In this document: positions 35,760 to 43,642 of the stretch, in pieces
Layout: every line of letters begins with the position of its first letter
Position numbering within the stretch: the stretch's first letter is position 1
From: Gelidibacter mesophilus DSM 14095
GTDB lineage: Bacteria > Bacteroidota > Bacteroidia > Flavobacteriales > Flavobacteriaceae
NCBI RefSeq assembly: GCF_000423005.1
Contig: NZ_AUHD01000006.1
Span: 186,001 to 250,000 of the forward strand
Direction of reading: 5' to 3'
DNA: 64,000 bases
Notes under the pieces: generated by a model
The model's input: the letters and a program-made list of their open reading frames with translations, nothing else
What the model was told of the DNA's origin: nothing
Databases searched by the model: none
Made by a program: the position numbers and the translations under genes

Positions 35760-35866
35760 AAGATGGAATATAGAGGTAGATTGAATTTATCTGAATGCTT
35801 TAATAGATTTTTGACAACTATAAAATCACGAAATATAATACGCCAATTGGCATTATTAATTAAAAT

Positions 35867-37189
35867 ATGAATATTACAAGAGAAAACATTGACGCATTAA
35901 ATGCTGTTGTAAAAGTAGATATCGCTAAAGAAGATTATAGTGATAAAGTAGAAAAGATTCTTTCAGATTACCGAAAATCAGCTAATATCCCTGGGTTTAG
36001 AAAAGGACATGTACCAATGACCATGGTGAAAAAGCAATACGGGAAAGCTGTTTTGGTGGATGAGGTGAATAAGCTTTTACAAGATGCGCTTAAAAAGTAT
36101 ATGACAGAAGAGAAATTGGATGTCTTAGGCAGTCCTTTGCCAAAAGCCCAAGATGATTTAGACTGGGATGCAGATTCTTTTTCATTTGAGTTTGAATTGG
36201 GCCTAGCGCCAGAATTTGAAGTAGAGCTGAAAGGTAAAGATCCAATCAAACATTACACCATTGTGGCTGATGACAAAATGATTGACAATCAAGTGGACCA
36301 CATTCGTAAGCAATACGGTAAATTGATTTCTCAGGATGCCGTTACCAAGGATTCAGAAATTGTTGGTGTCTTTGTAAATGAAGAGAAAGAAATCAACAAT
36401 AAGGCAACATTTACTTTAGATAAGATCAAAAGTAAAAGTGCTGAAAAATCATTGCTAGGTGCTAAAGTTGGAGATGTGATCACTTTAAGTACGAAAGGCT
36501 TGGTGAATGACGATCATGATCTGATGAATTTCTTAAAAGTATCTCATGACGATGTGCATGGATTGGATGTTGACGTCAATTTTACGGTTGAAGAAATCAA
36601 CACCAGAGAATTGGCAGATTTAGATCAAGAATTGTTTGACAAATTATTTGGTAAAGATGTCGTGACTTCAGTTACTGAATTAAAAGCCAAAATCAAGGAA
36701 GACTCTGAAAAGCAATTCGGACAACAGGGCGATCAAAAATTCCTAAATGATGTTACTGAATATTTGGTTGAAAACACAAAATTCGATCTTCCAGCGTCGT
36801 TTTTACAGAAATGGATGCAAACGGCAGGTGAAGATGAATTGAATGCAGATCAGGCTAAGGAGGAATATGAAAATTCTGAAAAAAGCATGCGCTACCAATT
36901 AATCGAAGGCAAGCTCATTGAAAAGTATAATTTGCAAGTTACTTTTGATGATTTGAAGGATTTTTCTAAAGAAATGATCAAAGTGCAAATGGCACAATTT
37001 GGTCAAATGGATCCTCAAGATAAAGAATTAGAAGATATTGCGGCACGTATTTTGTCTAATAAAGACGAGGTGAGACGTTTGTCAGAGCAATTGATGAGCC
37101 AAAAGCTGTTGGAGCTTTATAAAAAGGAGGCCAATCTTAAAGCTAAAGAAATCACTTACGATGATTTTGTAAAAGAGTTTTACAGCTAG
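35867..37189 (+). CDS. tig: Trigger factor
   Basis: 440 residues. The ribosome-binding domain has GFRKGHVPMTMVKKQYGKAVLVDEVNKLLQDAL (about 44-75), with the ribosome signature as GFRKGHVP. A central weakly conserved PPIase-like region (about 150-245) and the C-terminal chaperone domain (about 260-440) follow. It binds nascent chains at the ribosome exit. It has its own promoter and terminator, and precedes clpP and clpX as in many bacteria. Confidence 0.92.
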   Translation: MNITRENIDALNAVVKVDIAKEDYSDKVEKILSDYRKSANIPGFRKGHVPMTMVKKQYGKAVLVDEVNKLLQDALKKYMTEEKLDVLGSPLPKAQDDLDWDADSFSFEFELGLAPEFEVELKGKDPIKHYTIVADDKMIDNQVDHIRKQYGKLISQDAVTKDSEIVGVFVNEEKEINNKATFTLDKIKSKSAEKSLLGAKVGDVITLSTKGLVNDDHDLMNFLKVSHDDVHGLDVDVNFTVEEINTRELADLDQELFDKLFGKDVVTSVTELKAKIKEDSEKQFGQQGDQKFLNDVTEYLVENTKFDLPASFLQKWMQTAGEDELNADQAKEEYENSEKSMRYQLIEGKLIEKYNLQVTFDDLKDFSKEMIKVQMAQFGQMDPQDKELEDIAARILSNKDEVRRLSEQLMSQKLLELYKKEANLKAKEITYDDFVKEFYS

Positions 37190-37216
37190 TAATTATAATT
37201 AAATCGTTATCTTTAG

Positions 37217-37248
37217 AGCGTAAAACTGTCATGTTTTACGCTTTTTTT
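37217..37248 (+). terminator. Terminator of tig
   Basis: AGCGTAAAAC (37217-37226), loop TGTCAT, GTTTTACGCT (37233-37242), then TTTTTT. A perfect 10-pair stem 27 bases after the stop. Confidence 0.88.
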
Positions 37249-37319
37249 GACGCTTTGGCAGTCATCTAACTATCCCAGTAATTCTGGGGTTTTACGAATT
37301 TAAGAACTAAATTATATTT

Positions 37320-38000
37320 ATGGATTACGGAAAAGAATTTGAAAAATTTGCGATAAAAGATCAAGGTATCAGCAGTACTTATTATAATCAAATTTTGAGC
37401 AGCATGTATCCTGTTGGTTTGACGCCAAACATTATTGAAGAGCGTCAAATGAATGCAGTTTCAATGGATGTGTTCTCTAGACTGATGATGGATCGTATCA
37501 TTTTTATGGGTACAGGCATCAATGATCAGGTTGCTAATATTATTCAAGCACAACTACTGTTTTTGGAAAGTACGGATGCTTCTAAGGACATACAAATATA
37601 TATCAACTCTCCAGGAGGCAGTGTTTATGCAGGTCTCGGGATTTATGATACCATGCAGCTTATTAAACCAGATGTAGCGACCATATGTACAGGAATGGCG
37701 GCATCAATGGGAGCTGTTTTATTATGTGCAGGAGAAAAAGGAAAACGTAGTGGATTGACGCATTCCCGCGTTATGATCCATCAACCATTGGGAGGTGCTC
37801 AAGGTCAGGCTAGTGATATTGAAATTACAGCAAGAGAAATTGTCACCTTAAAAGAGGAGCTCTACAAAATTATAGCTAAACATTCAGGTCAAGACTATGA
37901 AAAAGTTTATAATGATAGTGATAGAGATTACTGGATGAAAGCCGATAGAGCCAAAGAGTACGGCATGATTGATGAGGTTTTATCTGGAGCAAAGAAATAA
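37320..38000 (+). CDS. clpP: ATP-dependent Clp protease proteolytic subunit
   Basis: 226 residues. Catalytic triad: S129 ([12 protein letters not shown]), H154 ([11 protein letters not shown]) and D203 (NDSDRDYWM). [15 protein letters not shown] is the oxyanion region. The N-terminal ~30 residues before [10 protein letters not shown] are longer than in E. coli, as usual in Bacteroidota. A weak CCCAG/CTGGG hairpin (37274-37288) lies in the leader. clpX follows 58 bases later. Confidence 0.95.
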   Translation: MDYGKEFEKFAIKDQGISSTYYNQILSSMYPVGLTPNIIEERQMNAVSMDVFSRLMMDRIIFMGTGINDQVANIIQAQLLFLESTDASKDIQIYINSPGGSVYAGLGIYDTMQLIKPDVATICTGMAASMGAVLLCAGEKGKRSGLTHSRVMIHQPLGGAQGQASDIEITAREIVTLKEELYKIIAKHSGQDYEKVYNDSDRDYWMKADRAKEYGMIDEVLSGAKK

Positions 38001-38058
38001 ACATTTCAAAAGTTATCTCTAGAGATGGAATTTGAAATAAAGATGAATTAGAAGAATT

Positions 38059-39291
38059 ATGGCAAAGGAAGAATTAGAATGTTCGTTTTGTGGTAGGAAA
38101 AAGCCAGAAACCAGTTTGTTGATCGCAGGACTGGATGCACATATATGCGATAGATGTATTGAGCAGGCCCACGGGATTGTTTTGGAAGAGTCAAAACAAA
38201 GTGGCAATGCTGAACTGTCGTCAGAATTGATGCTTAAAAAACCAATGCAAATCAAGGGGTTTCTTGATGAATATATAATTGGTCAAGAATACACCAAAAA
38301 AGTCATGTCGGTCGCCGTTTATAACCATTATAAGCGCTTGTTGCAACCGGCAACCAATGATGATATTGAAATTCAAAAGAGTAATATCGTCATGGTGGGG
38401 CAAACCGGAACAGGAAAAACCCTTATGGCAAAAACCATTGCAAAAATGCTTAATGTGCCTTTGGCCATTGTGGACGCAACAGTATTGACTGAGGCTGGTT
38501 ATGTTGGTGAGGACGTGGAAAGTATTTTGACACGTTTATTGCAAGCCGCAGATTACAATCTTGAAAAAGCTGAAAAAGGCATTGTTTTTATTGATGAAAT
38601 CGATAAAATTGCTCGGAAAAGTGATAATCCATCCATTACAAGAGATGTATCTGGAGAAGGTGTGCAACAGGCTCTATTGAAACTGTTGGAAGGAACTACG
38701 GTCAACGTTCCTCCAAAAGGAGGTCGTAAGCACCCTGATCAAAAGTTTATTGAAGTCAACACCGAGCATATTCTCTTTATTGCTGGTGGTGCATTTGATG
38801 GTATTGAGCGCATCATTTCTAAACGTCTTAATATGGCCGCTATTGGATATAAAGCCGCCTCTCATGATGATGTCATTGATTCAGAAAACTTACTGCAATA
38901 TATCATTCCAAAAGATTTGAAGGATTTCGGATTAATTCCCGAAATTATCGGGCGTTTACCAGTTTTGAGTTATATGGATCCTTTGGATGCTAAAACATTA
39001 AGAGCCATCTTAACGCAGCCAAAGAACGCGATCATCAAACAATATCAAAAATTGTTTGAAATGGATGATATCAAATTCAGTATTACGGATGGTGCTTTGG
39101 ATTTTATTGTTGATAAGGCCATTGAATATAAGTTGGGTGCTAGAGGTTTAAGGTCACTTTGCGAAGAGATTTTAACTGATGCCATGTTTGAATTGCCTAG
39201 TGGTACTATAAAAAAACTACATGTTACTAAAGAATACGCTGAGGACAAGTTGGATAAAACTACTTTGAAACGTTTGAAAGCGGTCTCATAG
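38059..39291 (+). CDS. clpX: ATP-dependent Clp protease ATP-binding subunit ClpX
   Basis: 410 residues. The N-terminal zinc finger has C8, C11, C30 and C33. Walker A GQTGTGKT at 114-121, pore loop [10 protein letters not shown], Walker [16 protein letters not shown], the ClpP-contact IGF-like segment around 265-280 (ERIISKRLN context), and sensor 2 GARGLRS. It unfolds substrates for ClpP. A terminator lies 25 bases after the stop. Confidence 0.96.
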   Translation: MAKEELECSFCGRKKPETSLLIAGLDAHICDRCIEQAHGIVLEESKQSGNAELSSELMLKKPMQIKGFLDEYIIGQEYTKKVMSVAVYNHYKRLLQPATNDDIEIQKSNIVMVGQTGTGKTLMAKTIAKMLNVPLAIVDATVLTEAGYVGEDVESILTRLLQAADYNLEKAEKGIVFIDEIDKIARKSDNPSITRDVSGEGVQQALLKLLEGTTVNVPPKGGRKHPDQKFIEVNTEHILFIAGGAFDGIERIISKRLNMAAIGYKAASHDDVIDSENLLQYIIPKDLKDFGLIPEIIGRLPVLSYMDPLDAKTLRAILTQPKNAIIKQYQKLFEMDDIKFSITDGALDFIVDKAIEYKLGARGLRSLCEEILTDAMFELPSGTIKKLHVTKEYAEDKLDKTTLKRLKAVS

Positions 39292-39316
39292 GTGTTGCAA
39301 CCTTATTTTAAAAAAC

Positions 39317-39346
39317 AAAACCACTCTTTTCAGGGTGGTTTTTATT
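39317..39346 (+). terminator. Terminator of clpX
   Basis: AAAACCAC (39317-39324) pairs with GTGGTTTT (39335-39342), extended by T-G and C-G pairs inward. A T-rich run follows. Confidence 0.82.
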
Positions 39347-39399
39347 TCTTTTTTTGGATTAAGAACTAATATTGCAAAAACAATGCTTTAAGTATGTCT

Positions 39400-39422
39400 A
39401 CAATAGAAACCTATTGTTTTTT
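39400..39422 (+). terminator. Second terminator-like hairpin after clpX
   Basis: ACAATAG (39400-39406), loop AAAC, CTATTGT (39411-39417), then TTTTT. It may back up the first terminator, or end a short transcript of its own. Confidence 0.55.
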
Positions 39423-39592
39423 GCTTTTCTTGATTCATCAACAGTAAAACATGTGATTGTTTTATTTTGATTACTACACTGTAAATATAGTCGCATATTT
39501 GATAGATAAAAACGCCTGGCATTATTTTTAGACCAAGCTTACTTTATATTCGATTAAAAAATACGATGTGCTATTTCTTACGCCAAACGGCA

Positions 39593-41107
39593 TTATACAT
39601 TTAACTTTAATAACCCGTCAATATAATGACGTGTGTTCGATAATCGTGGGACTTTATGCTGTCCGCCTAACTTATCTTGCTGTTTTAGCCAATCATAAAA
39701 TAATTGAGGTCTGGCCATATGTATTTTAGGACTGTTAAGTGTGATATTGTTGTAGCGCTTTGCTTCGTAATCTGAATTTAATGATTTGAGAGCATTGTCT
39801 AACAGTTCGTTAAAATAATTAATATCTTCTGGAGGTGTTTTAAATTCGATGAGCCATTCGTGTGCACCTTTGTCTCGGCCGCTCATGAATATGGGCGCTG
39901 CCGTATAATCTACAATCTGTGCGTTTGTTTTTTTACATACTTTCTTTAAAGCATCCTCGGCATTTTCAATGATCAATTCTTCCCCAAACACATTGATATG
40001 ATGTTTGGTGCGTCCGCTAACTTTAATGCGGTATGGGTTTAACGAGGTAAAACGTATCGTATCACCAATTTTATAACGCCAAAGTCCGGCATTGGTAGTA
40101 ATGACCACGGCATAGTTTTTATTGAGTTCTACTTCAGATAATGGAATGATCCGTTGTTCTGCAGTACCGTAGGCATCCATAGGAATAAATTCATAAAAAA
40201 TACCGTAATCTAGCATTAATAATAACTCACTGGAACTATTTTGGTCCTGAATGGCGAAAAACCCTTCAGATGCATTATAGATTTCATAGTACCTGAAATT
40301 CTTTCTCGGTAAAATTTCTTTATATTGATCTACATACGGCAGGAAACTCACGCCACCGTGAAAGTAAACTTCCAAGTTGGGCCAGATCTCAAAAACACTC
40401 TGCTTGTTGGTGGTTTCCAGAACAGTGTTTAATAGCACCAACATCCAGGAGGGAACACCTGCAAGACTGGTCACATTTTCATTAATGGTTTCGTTGACAA
40501 TCGCTTGCATTTTATGTTCCCAATCGTTCATTAATGAGACCTTACTACTTGGGGTACTGCTAAATTCTGCCCAAAACGGCATGTTATCAATTAAAATCGC
40601 CGATAAATCGCCGTAAACGGTACCGTTATCATTATAAAGTTCTTTACTGCCACCAAGTCGTAAACTCTTACCGGTAAACAATTGCGAGTTTTCATTATTG
40701 TTAAGATACATGCATAACAAATCCTTACTTGCGGCATAATGGCACTCTTCAAGAGATTCATAGCTCACGGGAATAAATTTGCTTTTGGCATTTGTAGTGC
40801 CACTCGATTTGGCAAACCATTTAATAGGTGTGGGCCAAAAAATGTTGTTTTCACCCATTCGGGATCTTTCTATTTTGGCTTGGTTTTCTTCATATGTAGT
40901 AATCGGAAGTCGTTCCGCAAACGTGCGGTAATTGGTAATGCTGGCAAAGTCATAGTGTCTGCCAATCTCCGTGTCTTTTGCTGTTGTAAGCAAGTCTAGG
41001 AGTAATTCATTCTGTACTTCATTCGGATATTTTAAAAACAAATCGATTTGATGAAATCGCTTTTTCAAGAACCAGGAAGCAATAGAATTTACTAATGGAA
41101 TTGGCAT
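39593..41107 (-). CDS. GH3 auxin-responsive-promoter family protein
   Basis: 504 residues from ATG 41107 (MPIPLVNSIASWFLKKRFHQI); the frame extends upstream but the family starts here. It is an acyl-adenylate-forming enzyme of the GH3 type. Motifs: FAKSSGTTNAKSKFIPVS (P-loop-like, about 95-112), YNASEGFFAIQD (about 280-291), YAVVITTNAGLWRYKIGDTIRFTS, and KVSGRTKHHINVFGEELI. Plant GH3 proteins join amino acids to hormones; the substrate of bacterial members is unknown. It is divergent from the DUF2797 gene. Confidence 0.88.
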   Translation of the reverse strand: MPIPLVNSIASWFLKKRFHQIDLFLKYPNEVQNELLLDLLTTAKDTEIGRHYDFASITNYRTFAERLPITTYEENQAKIERSRMGENNIFWPTPIKWFAKSSGTTNAKSKFIPVSYESLEECHYAASKDLLCMYLNNNENSQLFTGKSLRLGGSKELYNDNGTVYGDLSAILIDNMPFWAEFSSTPSSKVSLMNDWEHKMQAIVNETINENVTSLAGVPSWMLVLLNTVLETTNKQSVFEIWPNLEVYFHGGVSFLPYVDQYKEILPRKNFRYYEIYNASEGFFAIQDQNSSSELLLMLDYGIFYEFIPMDAYGTAEQRIIPLSEVELNKNYAVVITTNAGLWRYKIGDTIRFTSLNPYRIKVSGRTKHHINVFGEELIIENAEDALKKVCKKTNAQIVDYTAAPIFMSGRDKGAHEWLIEFKTPPEDINYFNELLDNALKSLNSDYEAKRYNNITLNSPKIHMARPQLFYDWLKQQDKLGGQHKVPRLSNTRHYIDGLLKLNV

Positions 41108-41179
41108 ATTTGTAGTATCTTTAAAGACTAAAAATAACACTTTTTTTAAATAAATTCTTCTAAATTAAATTTTAAATAA

Positions 41180-41974
41180 ATGACGTACCAAGGGGTCTTG
41201 ACCAAAATGGCAACCGAGTTTTCACATCCTATACAATACTATCTTGTTTTTGAAAATGACTTTATCAATATGAATCAGTTGTTGGATAAAAAGGTCACCA
41301 TTCAATTTGTTGGCTACCAATGTCTCAGCTGTTCACTGAATAAGCCAATTTACAGACAAGGTTTTTGTAAAAGCTGTTTTTTTGATATCCCGCAAGCAGC
41401 CGATTGGATCATGAAACCAGAATTGAGTACGGCTCATTTAGATATTGAAGACCGCGATCTCGATTATGAGAAAAATGTGCAGTTGAAACCACATATTGTG
41501 TATTTGGCCAATTCAAGTAACGTTAAAGTGGGAGTGACCAGAAAATCTCAGGTACCTACCCGATGGATTGACCAAGGTGCACATGAAGCTATTGAGATTG
41601 TTGAAGTGCCAAACCGTTATTTGGCAGGCATCACAGAAGTCGCACTAAAAGACTATGTGGGTGATAAGACCAACTGGCGCACCATGCTAAAAAATGATGT
41701 GGTAGATGAAAATCTGATAGAATGGCGAGAGCGCTTAAAACCATACATTCCTGAAGAAGCTATAGATTATTTTATTGCCAACAATACGGAGACTAACATT
41801 GAGTTTCCCGTTTTGCAATATCCTGAGAAACCAAAAAGTCTTAATTTGGAAAAAACACCAACTTATGAAGGGGTGTTGAAAGGTATTAAAGGACAGTATC
41901 TCCTTTTTGAAGATCAAACAGTCTTCAATATAAGAGGAAGTGAAGGTTATGTAGTTGCGCTATCTATAGCGTAA
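41180..41974 (+). CDS. DUF2797 domain protein
   Basis: 264 residues. A zinc-finger-like segment has four Cys: C49 and C52 (YQCLSC), then C64 and C67 (GFCKSC). The DUF2797 core follows: HIVYLANSSNVKVGVTRKSQVPTRWIDQGA, EIVEVPNRYLAGITEVALKDYVGDKTNWRTML. The VKVGVT part resembles a GIY-YIG-type strand, and the family is sometimes compared to such nucleases; that is weak. Function unknown. Confidence 0.85.
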   Translation: MTYQGVLTKMATEFSHPIQYYLVFENDFINMNQLLDKKVTIQFVGYQCLSCSLNKPIYRQGFCKSCFFDIPQAADWIMKPELSTAHLDIEDRDLDYEKNVQLKPHIVYLANSSNVKVGVTRKSQVPTRWIDQGAHEAIEIVEVPNRYLAGITEVALKDYVGDKTNWRTMLKNDVVDENLIEWRERLKPYIPEEAIDYFIANNTETNIEFPVLQYPEKPKSLNLEKTPTYEGVLKGIKGQYLLFEDQTVFNIRGSEGYVVALSIA

Positions 41975-42100
41975 GCCTCCCAATTAACATTAATTTACAA
42001 GTCTAAACTTTCTAAACGCTTCATTTTTTCGTAATTTCAAGTTATCATATTGGTTATGATTTTGAAAAGCCGATAAGATAGACCTAAAAATTAAAAAATC

Positions 42101-42334
42101 ATGAAAATTCCGGTAATGTTTTACGTGGCAACTACTACCTTGCTTTTGGTTACCTTGACAATTATGGTAGCTATGGAGATGCCTTTTAGCTGGGTATTTT
42201 ATCTCACTTGTTTGGGAGAGGTATTAGTAGTCGTGATGGTTTATAAAGTGCTAAGGGATACATACACCACTGATAAGACTTTTGAAGATTTTTATGAAGA
42301 TCATCCTATTGGAAAACAAAAAATCACGTCATAA
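42101..42334 (+). CDS. Small two-TM membrane protein
   Basis: 77 residues: two hydrophobic segments (about 4-24 and 29-49), then a charged cytoplasmic tail (LRDTYTTDKTFEDFYEDHPIG). The reading frame ends inside a strong terminator hairpin, which supports a real transcript. I recognise no family and propose no function. Confidence 0.7.
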   Translation: MKIPVMFYVATTTLLLVTLTIMVAMEMPFSWVFYLTCLGEVLVVVMVYKVLRDTYTTDKTFEDFYEDHPIGKQKITS

Positions 42335-42350
42335 CAACGTGATTTTTTTA
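42318..42350. terminator. Bidirectional terminator between the small gene and rpsU
   Basis: AAAAAATCACGT (42318-42329), loop CATAACA, ACGTGATTTTTT (42337-42348). The stem has 12 pairs, with A-runs and T-runs at the ends, so it can stop transcription from both sides. It overlaps the stop of the plus-strand gene. Confidence 0.88.
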
Positions 42351-42368
42351 TTTTTTGTTTCAAAAAGA

Positions 42369-42563
42369 TTACATGTTCTCTTGATCTCTCAAGTTCTGTA
42401 TATAAGCAGCCTTTTGTAACTGTCTTCTCTTTTTAACTGAAGGTTTAGTGAAATACTGATTTTCTCTCAAATTCTGCATCACTTTCACATTTCTGTGTTT
42501 ACGTTTGTAACGTTTAATGGCGCGTTCAATGTTTTCGCCTTCTTTGATTTCGATTCTTAACAT
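42369..42563 (-). CDS. rpsU: 30S ribosomal protein S21
   Basis: 64 residues, highly basic: RIEIKEGENIERAIKRYKRKH, then FTKPSVKKRRQLQKAAYIQNLR. The size and pattern are right for bS21. In Bacteroidota, S21 belongs to the ribosomal group that holds the anti-Shine-Dalgarno end of 16S rRNA. It follows the primary sigma gene by 33 bases, so the two are likely co-expressed. Confidence 0.95.
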   Translation of the reverse strand: MLRIEIKEGENIERAIKRYKRKHRNVKVMQNLRENQYFTKPSVKKRRQLQKAAYIQNLRDQENM

Positions 42564-42596
42564 AGATAATTTTTAGAGTATATAATGTATTTAAGA

Positions 42597-43460
42597 CTAT
42601 CCCAAATACGTTTTTAAAATTTTGCTTTTTGAAGTGTGCTTCAATCTTCTGATCCCTTTTTCTCTAATTTGACGCACGCGCTCTCTAGTTAAATCAAACG
42701 TTTTACCAATCTCATCCAAGGTCATTGGTGGTTGGTCACTCAGTCCGAAATTCAATCTAATAACGTCACTTTCTTTTTGAGAAAGTGTGTTGAGCGCTCT
42801 ATCAATTTCCAAGCTTAATGATTCTTTCATTAAACTCTGATCAGGATTAGGAGAATCGCCAGAAGAAACCACATCATATAAACTTGAGGTTTCACCTTCC
42901 TTTAATGGTGCATCCATTGAAATGTGTCGTCCTGAGTTCTTCATAGACTGTTTTACATCCTTCAATGTCAAATCCAATTCTTTGGCAATTTCTTCAGCAC
43001 TGGGCGGACGTTGATGCGCCTGCTCCAAAAACGAATAGGCTTTGTTGATCTTATTGATCGAGCCAATTTTGTTCAAAGGTAATCTAACTATTCGAGATTG
43101 TTCTGCTAAAGCTTGAAGAATTGCTTGACGAATCCACCAAACAGCATAAGAAATAAATTTGAAACCTCTAGTTTCATCAAAACGTTTCGCTGCTTTTACC
43201 AATCCAGCGTTACCTTCATTAATTAAATCGGGTAGGGTTAAGCCCTGATTCTGATATTGTTTTGCGACAGATACAACAAAGCGGAGGTTGGATATGGTGA
43301 GTTTATCTAAAGCTTCCTGATCGCCTTCTCGGATGCGTTGTGCCAATTCCACCTCTTCATCTGCTGTAATCAATGGGAGTTTGCTAATGTCCTGGAGATA
43401 TTTATCAAGGGATTTGGATTCTCTATTGGTAACCTGCTTCGTAATTTTTAATTGCCTCAT
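42597..43460 (-). CDS. rpoD: Primary RNA polymerase sigma factor
   Basis: 287 residues, the compact form of Bacteroidota. Region 1.2: [27 protein letters not shown]. Region 2: [36 protein letters not shown] and [14 protein letters not shown]. Region 3: [10 protein letters not shown]. Region 4: [40 protein letters not shown]. It reads the TAnnTTTG promoters seen here. Confidence 0.95.
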   Translation of the reverse strand: MRQLKITKQVTNRESKSLDKYLQDISKLPLITADEEVELAQRIREGDQEALDKLTISNLRFVVSVAKQYQNQGLTLPDLINEGNAGLVKAAKRFDETRGFKFISYAVWWIRQAILQALAEQSRIVRLPLNKIGSINKINKAYSFLEQAHQRPPSAEEIAKELDLTLKDVKQSMKNSGRHISMDAPLKEGETSSLYDVVSSGDSPNPDQSLMKESLSLEIDRALNTLSQKESDVIRLNFGLSDQPPMTLDEIGKTFDLTRERVRQIREKGIRRLKHTSKSKILKTYLG

Positions 43461-43642
43461 GTAGTCTCTTGTTTTTATATACGTTAACTGTAACCATACA
43501 TTATAACTATTTAATCCACAAAAGCAAACATTCTCACATTACTTTAACATAATTGATTAATTTTTTTTAAATTGCAGGTTGTTTTGAGCTGTTTTGATGA
43601 AAACTTTCGTTTTTTTTAGGAAATTGACTAATCTTGATAAGT

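Larger units (their letters stand above)
39292..39592. other. Convergent spacer between clpX and the GH3 gene
   Basis: About 300 bases. It contains the clpX terminator and a second hairpin with a T-run at 39400-39422. No coding pattern. The remainder to 39592 is AT-rich with nothing I can name. Confidence 0.6.
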
